DNA of 64,000 nucleotides from Desulfobacula sp. (GCF_030145145.1 NZ_JAQYWD010000010.1:1-64000); one strand, 5' to 3'; numbered from the stretch's first letter, positions 1 to 8,210 are shown. Translations and numbers: made by a program. Notes: generated by a model from the sequence alone, not told the origin.

Positions 1-159
1 CCGCCACAAGTGTAGCCCGGCATAGAGCCTGTCAACATAGCCCATCCAGCGAAGGAAAGGTAATCTGGTCTGAACGGGTATGGGATATTCATAAAAAGTT
101 ACATGCGATTGCCCTGCGGCAATCCTAACAGGAAGTTCACTTTTCTCCTCTGGTTCCAT
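1..159 (-). CDS. Hypothetical protein, N-terminal part, runs off the left edge
   Basis: An open reading frame on the minus strand starts with ATG at 159-157 and stays open to the window edge (53 codons, no stop). An in-frame TAG lies three codons upstream of the ATG, which supports this start; the ribosome site is weak. The visible part begins with a charged stretch (MEPEEKSELP) and has several aromatic residues. I do not recognise a family from this fragment. It is divergent from the aminopeptidase at 330, so the AT-rich interval 160-329 probably holds promoters for both genes. Confidence 0.45.
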   Translation of the reverse strand, partial: MEPEEKSELPVRIAAGQSHVTFYEYPIPVQTRLPFLRWMGYVDRLYAGLHLWR

Positions 160-329
160 CCGATTCTATATCCAAGGATATATAAATGCTTAAACCCTTT
201 TTATGGGAAAGTGTAAAAAAAATTTGTGAGAAAGTTTTAAATTATAGTATAGTTCAAGAAGATCGGTATGGGAATGTGTGAAAATAGCCAGATATCATTA
301 AAAATTTTTCAGACAGGAATCAAGGTCAA

Positions 330-2111
330 ATGATGAATACCAATGAGAAAATAGCGTGTGTCAGACAATGGATGAAGGACAATGAACTGGCCGCACTTGT
401 CGTCCCAAGCGGTGACCCCCACCAGAGTGAATATGTGGCCGAACACTGGCAGGCAAGAAAATGGCTCACCGGGTTCTCCGGTTCGGCCGGAACAGCGGTG
501 ATTACCCTTGACCATGCCATTCTATGGACGGATTTTAGATACTACATCCAGGCTGAAAAACAGATCGCGGACTCACATTTCAAGCTGTATAAAATGGGAG
601 AACCGTCAGTCCCCTCCGTTGAAAAATGGTTGTCAGAGAATCTGGAATCCGGCGATACCATCGGTATTGATGGAAATGTGGTCAGCATGGCAAATGTGGA
701 AAAGATTGAAGCTGATTTTGAAACCAAAGGTCTGTTGTTGAAGACAACCATTGATATGATCAAGGATATCTGGGTCGACAGGCCAGCCCGACCGATGTCC
801 AATGCTTTTTCGTTGTCAAAACGATATACGGGAAATCGCCGGCAAGAAAACATCAAGGTCATCCGGGAACAGATGAATGCCCTGGGAGCGGCGTATCATT
901 TGATGGCAACCCTTGATGATATTGCCTGGACGTTGAATCTTCGGGGACAGGATATCCATACCAATCCGGTGAACATTGCTTTTGTCTTGATTGCCCCGGA
1001 AACGGTATCTTTATTTGTCAGCAAACAAAAAATCAGCCATGATCTTGAACAGGAATTGAACCGGGATGGTATTGTCCTTGTTGAATATGACGGCATCATG
1101 GATGCCTTATCCCAGATTCAAGACAGCCAGACGATTCTGATAGATCCTGAAAATACCAGTTACAGATTGTATCAGTCGATCAATAAAACCTGCAAGATTA
1201 TAAAAAAACCCAATCCAGCCATTGCACTGAAGGCAATAAAAAATGAGACACAAATTGCTCATTTGAGACAGACAGCTGTTAAAGATGGGGTGGCGGTGGT
1301 TCATTTTCTTTTCTGGCTGGAACATCAACCGGCAGATGCACAAATTACCGAACGGTCTGTTGCCGATAAACTGTATGCATTTCGAAAAAGTCAGGCGTTG
1401 TTTGTGGACAACAGCTTTGATCCGATTATGGCGTATCAGGATCATTCAGCCATGTGTCACTATACGGCAACCAAAGAATCCGATGCGGTCATTGGCCGAA
1501 ACGGGATGTTTTTAACCGATTCCGGGGGCAATTATTTTACCGGTACCACCGATATTACCCGGACCATTTTTCGGGGAGAACCGTCAAAACAGGAAAAAAT
1601 AGATTATACCCTGGTGCTCAAAGGTCATATTGCTGTGGCAACAACCTTGTTTCCCAGCGGCACTAAAGGTTTTCAGATTGATACGCTTGCCCGGCAGTAT
1701 TTGTGGCAGCAGGGCATGGATTTTGGTCATGGTACAGGGCATGGCGTGGGGTTCTTTTTATGTGTTCATGAAGGCCCGGCGAAAATAAGCCCCCATCCGG
1801 TTGATGTCAAACTTGAAAAGGGCATGGTACTGACCAATGAGCCCGGCCTCTATAGAGAGGGCCGGTATGGTATCCGGCTGGAAAACATGATTCTTGTGGA
1901 CCAGGCCTTTGAAAATGAGTTCGGGACATTTATGAAATTTGAGAACTTGACGCTGTGTCATTTTGAAAGAAATTTGATGGCCGGGGATCTGTTGTCCAGT
2001 GACGAAAAAGAGTGGATCAATGCCTATCATGCCATGGTAAATGAAAAACTGTCTCCCCATCTGGATGCAGCAGTGGCATCCTGGCTCAGGGAAAAAACCC
2101 GGCCCATTTAA
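330..2111 (+). CDS. Xaa-Pro aminopeptidase (M24B, aminopeptidase P)
   Basis: This 593-residue protein has the three-domain layout of the long (eukaryote-like) aminopeptidase P: two creatinase-like N-terminal domains (about 1-135 and 140-310) and a pita-bread metallopeptidase domain (about 310-535) with a C-terminal extension. The metal-ligand motifs are all visible: TDSGGNYFTGTTDITRT (two Asp), GHGTGHGVG (His), NEPGLY (Glu) and IRLENM (Glu). It should remove an N-terminal residue preceding proline from peptides, in the cytoplasm, using two Mn/Co-type metal ions. ATG 330 is followed at once by a second ATG at 333; an AAGG element precedes both. It stands alone, with about 400 bp of intergenic DNA downstream. 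Confidence 0.93.
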   Translation: MMNTNEKIACVRQWMKDNELAALVVPSGDPHQSEYVAEHWQARKWLTGFSGSAGTAVITLDHAILWTDFRYYIQAEKQIADSHFKLYKMGEPSVPSVEKWLSENLESGDTIGIDGNVVSMANVEKIEADFETKGLLLKTTIDMIKDIWVDRPARPMSNAFSLSKRYTGNRRQENIKVIREQMNALGAAYHLMATLDDIAWTLNLRGQDIHTNPVNIAFVLIAPETVSLFVSKQKISHDLEQELNRDGIVLVEYDGIMDALSQIQDSQTILIDPENTSYRLYQSINKTCKIIKKPNPAIALKAIKNETQIAHLRQTAVKDGVAVVHFLFWLEHQPADAQITERSVADKLYAFRKSQALFVDNSFDPIMAYQDHSAMCHYTATKESDAVIGRNGMFLTDSGGNYFTGTTDITRTIFRGEPSKQEKIDYTLVLKGHIAVATTLFPSGTKGFQIDTLARQYLWQQGMDFGHGTGHGVGFFLCVHEGPAKISPHPVDVKLEKGMVLTNEPGLYREGRYGIRLENMILVDQAFENEFGTFMKFENLTLCHFERNLMAGDLLSSDEKEWINAYHAMVNEKLSPHLDAAVASWLREKTRPI

Positions 2112-2248
2112 ATGGGGAATCCATTGCCGTTGGGGAAAATGCGTGCTATAAAAGAGACAGTCACTATTCATTCTATGGGGCCATCCCCCTGATGTGTTCA
2201 TCCGGGACCTGTTCTTTATCGGTCATGTTTTTATATGAAAAGAATATC

Positions 2249-2289
2249 ACCACAGAGCTCACAGAGGATACCTCTGTGGTCTCTGTGGT
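2249..2289. repeat. Imperfect palindrome (ACCACAGAG...CTCTGTGGT)
   Basis: The left arm 2249-2267 and right arm 2271-2289 are inverted copies with two mismatches around a 3-nt loop. Each arm is itself made of CACAGAG-type units, a motif that recurs widely in deltaproteobacterial intergenic DNA. It may serve as a terminator for the upstream peptidase or be a REP-like element. No T-run follows. Confidence 0.55.
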
Positions 2290-2307
2290 TAAAACATTTT
2301 TCATGAT

Positions 2308-2331
2308 TTGTTGTGCCCACCAGGGCATGGG
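2308..2331. repeat. GTTGTG-hairpin-CATGG dispersed repeat, copy 1
   Basis: A 24-nt element with a TGCCC/GGGCA stem. It matches 18736-18759 with three mismatches, all in the loop; a third, more diverged element with a different stem lies at 39167-39194. Confidence 0.5.
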
Positions 2332-2508
2332 GGGTATTAAGAAATGAAATGATGGCAGGACTCATAAAAATATGGGTATGTTTTTTATATATTGGTATGC
2401 TTTTTGTATGAAATATTTTTTATAAGATATAAGAATTGTACCAGAAGAGCGATAGAAGGGAATAAACCTGGTAACAATCGTCTATTAATTAAAATAAGGA
2501 GAAATATT

Positions 2509-2673
2509 ATGGTTAGCTGGTTATGTAGTAAATGCGGGTATACGCTTGAAGCTGAAACGCCGCCGGAAGAATGTCCGTCCTGCAAGAGTGACTGTTCCTT
2601 TGTTGACAACTCCTGCTATACACCCGATTGCGCAGGAAAGCCAAATGACCCCCAGATCAAGGGTGGAGAATAA
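2509..2673 (+). CDS. Small zinc-ribbon / rubredoxin-like protein
   Basis: A 54-residue protein starting at ATG 2509, 7 nt after an AAGGAG ribosome site at 2496-2501; a longer in-frame start at 2392 has no such site. It carries CSKCGYTLE and CPSCKSDC, giving a CxxC...CxxC metal site like the rubredoxin-type ribbon of rubrerythrins, then two more Cys near the C-terminus (NSCYTPDC). It probably binds Zn or Fe and may carry electrons or have a structural role. It is the first gene of a same-strand cluster of redox proteins that continues to about 9.4 kb. The precise function is unknown. Confidence 0.75.
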   Translation: MVSWLCSKCGYTLEAETPPEECPSCKSDCSFVDNSCYTPDCAGKPNDPQIKGGE

Positions 2674-2710
2674 ATGTCAGATACGATAAACCGGATTTCA
2701 GGAGGCTGTT

Positions 2711-2893
2711 ATGACAAAAAAATACAGAATAAAAACGTCTTGTCCCCAGTGTGGATGTTCAGAAGTCGCTCACCTGTCTGAAGCGGAAATGAAAAAACGA
2801 TATGGTGATGTTCCCAATATTGAACTTGACTGTCACGAGTGCATGATGCGGATGGACGCAGACATTGAGGAAGACACCGGCTCGGATGGATGA
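2711..2893 (+). CDS. Small CxxC-pair (zinc-ribbon) protein
   Basis: A 60-residue acidic protein with two metal-binding pairs, CPQC (about residue 11) and CHEC (about residue 42), preceded by a good ribosome site (AGGAGG, 8 nt before ATG 2711). The paired cysteines suggest a single Zn or Fe site. I do not recognise a named family. Its last codons overlap the start of the following SagB-type remnant by 8 nt, so the two were translated as one operon with the zinc-ribbon gene at 2509. Confidence 0.7.
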   Translation: MTKKYRIKTSCPQCGCSEVAHLSEAEMKKRYGDVPNIELDCHECMMRMDADIEEDTGSDG

Positions 2894-3464
2894 TCAGATC
2901 GCCAGTGCCAAAGCGTATCACTGGGCAACAAAATATAACCGGCACAGGATAACGCCCCGCGCGCTAGATTTTGATCATTATCCAGTGCCGGTTAAATCGT
3001 ATGATTTTAAGCATAAAATCAATCTGATAAAGAATCTTTCATCCCTTGATCAAACGGCTTCCATTCTGGTTGATTTTGATGATGAAACCGTGTCCGGTTT
3101 TTTATCCCTGGACAACACAAAGGAAGTCCCTCTGGTCTGTGTGACCGTGGGGAGGGATGACCAAATGCCGGGTCATCAAATTGACGCGGGGGTTGCCCTG
3201 ACCGGGCCCAGGGCAAAACAAAAAAATGTTCAGTTTTCCGGAACCGCCTATCCGCTGCTTCAAAAGATATATAATCTGGGTAAAACAGATTGCCCAAAGC
3301 GGTGTACACTTTCCCGACACTTACAGGTAATAACCGGAAAAGCGAAAAAGACCATCCGTCTTTCCGATTTCCAGGCCCTGCCGATAAAAATAAATTATAT
3401 GGACACGGTCATACACCGACGGTCCAAACGAAATTTCATGTCTGCAGGGCCGGTTAAAAAATGA
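2886..3464 (+). pseudogene. Decayed SagB/ThcOx-type nitroreductase remnant
   Basis: The frame opens at ATG 2886 (or TTG 2865) and gives about 192 residues. The N-terminus (AYHWATKYNRHR...RALDFDHYP) looks like the start of SagB-type dehydrogenases, and FLSLDNTKEVPLV resembles the end of their nitroreductase fold, but the roughly 150 residues expected in between are missing. The protein stops at IHRRSKRNF, which is where the second nitroreductase domain of long family members normally begins. This points to an internal deletion plus a C-terminal truncation. The frame is still open and inside the operon, so a short product could be made, but an FMN oxidoreductase activity is unlikely. The family call is from recalled motifs only. 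Confidence 0.55.
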
Positions 3465-3505
3465 ATGTATGACGGTATCTTTAAATTAATTAAAGGAGTT
3501 TAAAA

Positions 3506-3685
3506 ATGGCAGAACCCAAAGATATGTATCAATGCCAGACAACGAATTGCGGTTATATTTATAATCCGGATAAAGGAGACAGAAAAGGAAAGATTGCAAA
3601 AGGAACGAAATTTGAAGATCTGCCCGAGGATTGGAAATGCCCGGTTTGCGGTGCCAGTACCAAAGCGTTTAAATGCCTTGGTTAA
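3506..3685 (+). CDS. Rubredoxin
   Basis: A 59-residue rubredoxin starting at ATG 3506 after AAAGGAG. It has both metal loops: [12 protein letters not shown] (a CxxxxC spacing, as in some two-iron-loop variants) and CPVCGAS. It carries one Fe(SCys)4 centre and transfers single electrons in the cytoplasm. In sulfate reducers the usual partners are rubrerythrin, rubredoxin:oxygen oxidoreductase and superoxide reductase. Here it sits 62 nt upstream of a rhodanese-rubrerythrin fusion, its most likely partner. The first loop has four residues between the cysteines where the standard rubredoxin has two. Confidence 0.9.
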   Translation: MAEPKDMYQCQTTNCGYIYNPDKGDRKGKIAKGTKFEDLPEDWKCPVCGASTKAFKCLG

Positions 3686-3747
3686 GTCTGCACTTCGAAT
3701 GATTAGACAGTTTTTATAAAGGGTAAAAAATAAAAGGAGACGTTGGT

Positions 3748-4578
3748 ATGAAATGGATGCAGTTTTTTACACCGGCCAAATCATTGGATTTTAATGAGGC
3801 GGAAAACTATATTGCTCAACACCCGGGAGAGCAGATCACCATACTGGATGTCAGGCAGCCCTCGGAATACCAGGACAGCCATATTCCAGGGGCTGTCCTG
3901 ATCCCTTTGCCCCAGCTGTCAGACCGGCTGGGTGAGTTGGACCCTGAAAAACCGACCCTGGTCTATTGAGCCGTGGGCGGACGTAGCCGGGTGGCTGCAC
4001 AGATGCTGGCAGGAAAGGGGTTTAAACACGTCTATAATGTCTCCGGCGGGATAAAGGCCTGGCACGCAAAAACCGCCATTGGACCCCAGGATCTCGGGAT
4101 GACCCTTTTCAGCGGCAAAGAATCGCCGCTGGATGTGTTAACGGTAGCGTATTCCCTTGAACAGGGGCTGCAGGAATTTTATGTGACCATGGAACAAGAA
4201 GCGAAAAATGCGGCCGTAAAAGACCTTTTCGCGAAATTGTCGGAGATTGAAGTGAAACATCAGATGTCTATTTATACGGCATATTGTGACATCAGTGATA
4301 CACAACTGAGCAAAGAGGCCTTTGAAAAAACGGTTGAAGTAAAGGCCTTGGAAGGCGGTCTGTCTACCCGGGAATATCTGGAACTGTTCAATCCGGATCT
4401 GACGTCTGAGACAGACGTCATTTCCCTTGCCATGTCAATAGAAGCCCAGGCCCTGGACCTTTATCAAAGGGTATCATTTAAAATTGAAAACCAGGCATCA
4501 AGGGAGATCATCAATAAGATTGCCAATGAAGAAAAAGTACACTTGGCAAGCCTGGCGAAACTCATGGACAGTCTTTAA
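3748..4578 (+). CDS. Rhodanese-rubrerythrin fusion, probable selenoprotein (TGA = Sec74)
   Basis: Read through one in-frame TGA at 3967-3969, this is a 276-residue protein. Residues about 1-110 are a rhodanese domain (TILDVRQPSEYQDSHIPGA...), and residues about 115-276 are a ferritin-like/rubrerythrin four-helix domain with E...ExxH pairs (EIEVKH, NEEKVH). TGA falls exactly on the rhodanese catalytic position: VY-(TGA)-AVGGRSR matches the CxxGxRS active-site loop, and homology continues without a shift on both sides. Selenocysteine insertion is therefore the best reading. A candidate SECIS hairpin follows (GCCGG 3986-3990 with CTGGC 4006-4010). The start has a strong AAAGGAG. Expected role: sulfur or selenium transfer, or (seleno)persulfide reduction, linked to a diiron peroxidase-like centre. 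The alternative is a nonsense-mutated Cys protein. SelA/B/C are not in this window. Confidence 0.85.
3986..4010 (+). promoter_or_regulatory. Candidate bacterial SECIS stem-loop
   Basis: Sixteen nt after the in-frame TGA, GCCGG (3986-3990) can pair with CTGGC (4006-4010). Inside it, GTG/CAC can close a GCTG loop starting with G, a feature of bacterial SECIS elements. Found by eye, not folded computationally. Confidence 0.35.
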
Positions 4579-4611
4579 CCTAAAGGTCACACGTAACCTG
4601 AAGGTCACACG
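4576..4611 (+). repeat. Two tandem 18-bp units
   Basis: Units 4576-4593 and 4594-4611 (TAACCTRAAGGTCACACG) differ at one base. The first unit includes the stop codon of the Sec-rhodanese gene, and the second ends just before the ribosome site of the next gene. Confidence 0.8.
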
Positions 4612-4628
4612 GAAAAGGAGAAGCTAGC

Positions 4629-5750
4629 TTGAGAAAAAATCTTGTGCTTGTTGGAGGGGGCCATGCACACATGATGACCCTTGAGAATATCGATACGTTT
4701 GTTGAAAAGGGGTTTAAGGTAACGGTGATCGGTCCTTCCTTTCATCACTATTATTCCGGTATGGGACCGGGAATGCTGGGCGGGACCTATACACCGAAGG
4801 ATATCCGATTTGAGACAAAAATGGTGGTTCAAAAACAGGGGGGCGTTTTTGTAAAGGACAAGGTGGTCCGGATCGACCCGGGGAAAAAAGAGATTTATAC
4901 ACAGACCGGTCATACGTTTCCCTATGATGTCCTTTCCTTTAATGCGGGCAGTTATGTTCCCATGCCGGAAACGTTTGAAAACAGTGATACGGTTTTTTCG
5001 GTTAAACCCATTGAAAAACTCATGGAAGCAGCGGATAAACTCAAGGCCCTTTTTGCGATGAAAAAGGGTGTTGTCAGTATCGTTGGCGGTGGCCCCTCAT
5101 CTGCAGAAGTGGCGGGTAATGTCTGGCAGCTGGCAAGAAAAATGAACCAGCATCTGCCGGAAATCCATATTTTTGCCGGTAAAAAATTCATGTCCCGGTT
5201 TCCTGATAAAGTGCGATTAAGGGTTATTGCTTCCCTTAAAAAAAGGGGGGTTCTCATCCATGAGACCGGTTATGTCAAAGACGTCAAATCCCATGAAATT
5301 TGTCTTGACTCCGGCGATACATTTTCAACCGATTTTATTTTCATGGCCATGGGGGTCAAACCCTCGACTATTTTTGAGGCATCCGGTCTGCCTGTGGGGC
5401 CGGACAAAGGGCTTCTGGTAAATCAATACCTGCAGTCTGTCAGCTATCCTGACATATTCGGCGGTGGGGATTGTATCTGCTTTAAAGATCAACCGCTGGA
5501 TAAGGTGGGGGTATATGCGGTTCGACAAAACCCGGTTCTGCTGCACAACCTGATGGCAGCCCTGGAAGGCGGCACACTTGAGGTGTTTGATCCGGGGCCT
5601 GATTATCTGTTGATTTTTAACATCGGCGGTGGACAGGGGGTATTAAAGAAAAACAGTCTGGTGTTTGGCGGGAAAATGGCCTTTATGGTGAAAGACTATA
5701 TTGACCGTAAATTCATGAAGAAATTTCAGGCCATTGAAAAGCAGATATAA
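4629..5750 (+). CDS. SelD-associated pyridine nucleotide-disulfide oxidoreductase (TIGR03169-like)
   Basis: A 373-residue flavoprotein starting at TTG 4629 after AAAAGGAGAA. LVLVGGGHAH near the N-terminus is the FAD-binding glycine motif in the form typical of the TIGR03169 group; VSIVGGGPSSAE (about 155) is the NAD(P)H-binding motif, and DIFGGGDC (about 280) is the second FAD motif. The fold is NDH-2/sulfide:quinone-reductase-like. Members of this group are known as N-terminal halves of bifunctional proteins whose C-terminus is SelD (selenophosphate synthase), and as stand-alone proteins of unknown role. Its place 50 nt after a probable selenoprotein gene makes a selenium or sulfur link attractive. 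It has no SelD domain. An NDH-2-like quinone reductase is the alternative. Confidence 0.75.
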   Translation: MRKNLVLVGGGHAHMMTLENIDTFVEKGFKVTVIGPSFHHYYSGMGPGMLGGTYTPKDIRFETKMVVQKQGGVFVKDKVVRIDPGKKEIYTQTGHTFPYDVLSFNAGSYVPMPETFENSDTVFSVKPIEKLMEAADKLKALFAMKKGVVSIVGGGPSSAEVAGNVWQLARKMNQHLPEIHIFAGKKFMSRFPDKVRLRVIASLKKRGVLIHETGYVKDVKSHEICLDSGDTFSTDFIFMAMGVKPSTIFEASGLPVGPDKGLLVNQYLQSVSYPDIFGGGDCICFKDQPLDKVGVYAVRQNPVLLHNLMAALEGGTLEVFDPGPDYLLIFNIGGGQGVLKKNSLVFGGKMAFMVKDYIDRKFMKKFQAIEKQI

Positions 5751-5808
5751 CCGGCCCTTTTGCAATGGTCATCAAGGATTGAAAACGGGGTAAAAAAGGA
5801 AAACACGA

Positions 5809-7953
5809 ATGAAAAAAAACCAGGGATTCAAGGTCGCACTGTTGGTTGTAATCGCCGGGCTAATCGTCCTGTTTTTCTGGTTTGATCTGGATCACAATTT
5901 TTCGCTGGCCAGCCTGAAAAATAAACTGGATGCCTTCAACGATTATTACGGTGAGCATAACGTTACCACCATGATAATTTACATGGCCGTTTATATCCTC
6001 ATGGCGGCTTTGTCCCTTCCCGGTGCTGTCATGATGACCCTGGCAGGTGGTGCCGTGTTCGGGGTCATTTACGGGACGCTTCTGGTTTCCTTTGCCAGTT
6101 CCATCGGTGCGACCCTTGCTTTTCTATTTTCCCGGTACCTGTTCAGGGACTGGGTTCAGCATAAATTTTCTTCAAAGCTTGCTGCCATTAACAGGGGGAT
6201 AGAAAAAGAGGGGGGGTTTTACCTGTTTACGTTAAGGCTTGTGCCGGCGTTTCCTTTTTTTGTGATCAACCTGGTGATGGGGTTGACCCCGCTGCGGCCA
6301 AGCGTTTTTTATATGGTTTCCCAAGTCGGCATGCTGCCTGGAACCCTGGTGTTTGTCAATGCGGGAACTCAGTTGGCTAAAATCGAATCAGCCGGTGGGA
6401 TTTTATCGTTGAACCTTCTGGTGTCCTTTGCCCTGCTGGGGATTTTTCCGATTATCGCCAAACGATTCACCGCGGCTGTAAGGCAGCGGAAGGTATGGGC
6501 TAAATTTATAAAGCCCAGGACATATGACTATAATCTGGTGGTCATCGGTGCGGGATCTGCCGGGCTTGTGGCATCCTATATTGCCGCAGCCGTGAATGCA
6601 AAAGTCGCTTTGATTGAGGCACATCGGATGGGCGGGGATTGTCTGAATACCGGTTGCATCCCCAGCAAGGCCCTTCTTGCCAGTGCCAAACTTCTCGCCC
6701 ATGCGAAAAGAGCCAAGGACTATGGGCTGGACACGGCTGAAATCACATTTGATTTTGCAGCGGTCATGGAGCGGATTCAATCTATTATCAAGAAAGTGGC
6801 CCCCCATGATTCCATTGACCGGTATACTGAATTGGGGGTGGAGTGTATTCAGGGTCGGGCAACCATCGCATCTCCGTTTGAGGTTTGTGTGGGGGATAGA
6901 ACCTTAACCACGAAAAATATCATTGTAGCCACCGGTGCAACACCAATGGTGCCTGACCTGCCGGGGCTGGAAAAGATATCCTATCTGACCTCGGATACGA
7001 TCTGGGATATCCGGACACTGCCCAAAAACCTGGTGGTGCTGGGAGCAGGACCCATTGGGTGTGAGCTGGCCCAGGGGTTCGCAAGACTGGGGTCAAAGGT
7101 GACCCTTGTCCAGAGGGGTTCCCGGATAATGAAAAAGGAAGATCCCGATGCCGCCCAAATTGTATTAAACCGGTTTCAGGCTGAAGGCATTGAGGTGTTG
7201 TTGACGCATGCTGCCAAATCAGTGGACGTTGTGGGGGAGGAGAAACAACTGATTTGTGAACATCAGGGAAAAGAGGTCCGGATAAAATTTGATGAGATTC
7301 TGATTGCCCTTGGCAGAGTACCGAATGTTAAGGGATTTGGTCTTGAAGAACTGGGGGTTGATATATCCCGGAATCAACAGATTGAAACCAATGAATTTTT
7401 ACAGACCAATTATCCCAATATTTATTGCAGTGGCGATGTGCATGGCCGGTATCAGTTTACCCACACGGCAGCCCACGAATCCTGGTATGCGTCTGTCAAT
7501 GCATTGTTTGGCAGATTAAAAAAATTCAGCGTGGATTATGATACCATTCCATGGGCAACCTATACGGATCCTGAAGTGGCCAGGGTCGGCATTAATGAGA
7601 CAGAGGCCACCCTGGCCGGGATGGATTATGAGATGGTTAAATATGGCATTGATGACCTTGACCGGGCCATTGCAGATTCTGAAGATCATGGATTTGTAAA
7701 GGTTTTGACGGTACCGGGAAAGGATAAAATATTGGGGGTTACCATTGTGGGGCATCATGCGGCTGACGTAATTTCCGAGTTTGTGCTTGCAATGAAGCAC
7801 GGAATAGGGTTGAATAAAATCCTTGGGACCATCCACATTTATCCCACAATGGCGGAAGCCAATAAGTATGCAGCCGGGGTGTGGAAGAGAGTTCATGCAC
7901 CTAAAAAATTACTTGTATGGGTGGGGAAATACCACGACTGGATGCGAAAATAA
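5809..7953 (+). CDS. TVP38/DedA-type membrane domain fused to dihydrolipoamide dehydrogenase-like reductase
   Basis: The protein has 714 residues. Residues about 1-225 form a membrane domain with several hydrophobic helices and the SNARE-associated/TVP38 signature region (LPGAVMMTLAGGAVFG; FTLRLVPAFPF). From about 237 it is a full pyridine nucleotide-disulfide oxidoreductase: FAD motif VVIGAGSAGL, redox-active GGDCLNTGCIPSK, NAD motif VVLGAGPIGCE, and the C-terminal dimer domain with HIYPTMAE containing the catalytic His. It should pass electrons from NAD(P)H through FAD to a disulfide at the membrane. The same fusion is known in cyanobacteria and other bacteria, usually labelled mercuric-reductase-like; its substrate is not established. 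A clear AAAAGGA precedes ATG 5809. Confidence 0.88.
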   Translation: MKKNQGFKVALLVVIAGLIVLFFWFDLDHNFSLASLKNKLDAFNDYYGEHNVTTMIIYMAVYILMAALSLPGAVMMTLAGGAVFGVIYGTLLVSFASSIGATLAFLFSRYLFRDWVQHKFSSKLAAINRGIEKEGGFYLFTLRLVPAFPFFVINLVMGLTPLRPSVFYMVSQVGMLPGTLVFVNAGTQLAKIESAGGILSLNLLVSFALLGIFPIIAKRFTAAVRQRKVWAKFIKPRTYDYNLVVIGAGSAGLVASYIAAAVNAKVALIEAHRMGGDCLNTGCIPSKALLASAKLLAHAKRAKDYGLDTAEITFDFAAVMERIQSIIKKVAPHDSIDRYTELGVECIQGRATIASPFEVCVGDRTLTTKNIIVATGATPMVPDLPGLEKISYLTSDTIWDIRTLPKNLVVLGAGPIGCELAQGFARLGSKVTLVQRGSRIMKKEDPDAAQIVLNRFQAEGIEVLLTHAAKSVDVVGEEKQLICEHQGKEVRIKFDEILIALGRVPNVKGFGLEELGVDISRNQQIETNEFLQTNYPNIYCSGDVHGRYQFTHTAAHESWYASVNALFGRLKKFSVDYDTIPWATYTDPEVARVGINETEATLAGMDYEMVKYGIDDLDRAIADSEDHGFVKVLTVPGKDKILGVTIVGHHAADVISEFVLAMKHGIGLNKILGTIHIYPTMAEANKYAAGVWKRVHAPKKLLVWVGKYHDWMRK

Positions 7954-8004
7954 ACAAGTTGTCAGATGTAAAATAAATTATTTAAAAATGGAGGAAAATT
8001 AAAA

Positions 8005-8196
8005 ATGAAAGTAACGATTACCAAACAGTGCATGGGTGACAGGAACTGCAACGATCTTTGTCCTGAAGTGTTTGAATATGATGAAGATCAATTAAAATCT
8101 ACGATTAAAATGGATGAGATTCCGGAACATCTTAAAGCCATTGTTCGTCAGGCAGCCGATGAATGCGGTGCGGATGCCATTATTATTGAAGAATAA
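8005..8196 (+). CDS. Small ferredoxin with Asp at the second cluster ligand
   Basis: A 63-residue ferredoxin with Cys9-x2-Asp12-x2-Cys15-x3-Cys19-Pro and a fourth Cys at 54 (DECGADAII). The second ligand position is Asp, as in the Pyrococcus furiosus ferredoxin, so it may bind a [4Fe-4S] cluster with an Asp ligand or interconvert with [3Fe-4S]. Pro is absent after the last Cys. It has a strong GGAGG site before ATG 8005 and ends 14 nt before the rubrerythrin ATG, so the two are co-transcribed. It is a likely electron donor within this redox cluster. Confidence 0.85.
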   Translation: MKVTITKQCMGDRNCNDLCPEVFEYDEDQLKSTIKMDEIPEHLKAIVRQAADECGADAIIIEE

Positions 8197-8210
8197 AAAA
8201 GAAGGTGTCT

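Larger units (their letters stand above)
2112..2508. other. Intergenic stretch with two hairpin repeats
   Basis: No gene is visible here. It holds an imperfect 19-bp hairpin (2249-2289) and a small GTTGTG-hairpin repeat (2308-2331), then an AT-rich leader to the zinc-ribbon gene at 2509 that probably carries the promoter of the redox cluster. I could not assign convincing -35/-10 boxes. Confidence 0.5.

Noticed and set aside
3748-3969. A 73-residue truncated rhodanese ending at the TGA, with a separate gene starting at GTG 3973
   Set aside because: Splitting the reading at TGA would cut a rhodanese domain exactly at its catalytic residue, and both halves share one frame; a selenoprotein (or Cys-to-stop mutant) explains it better.
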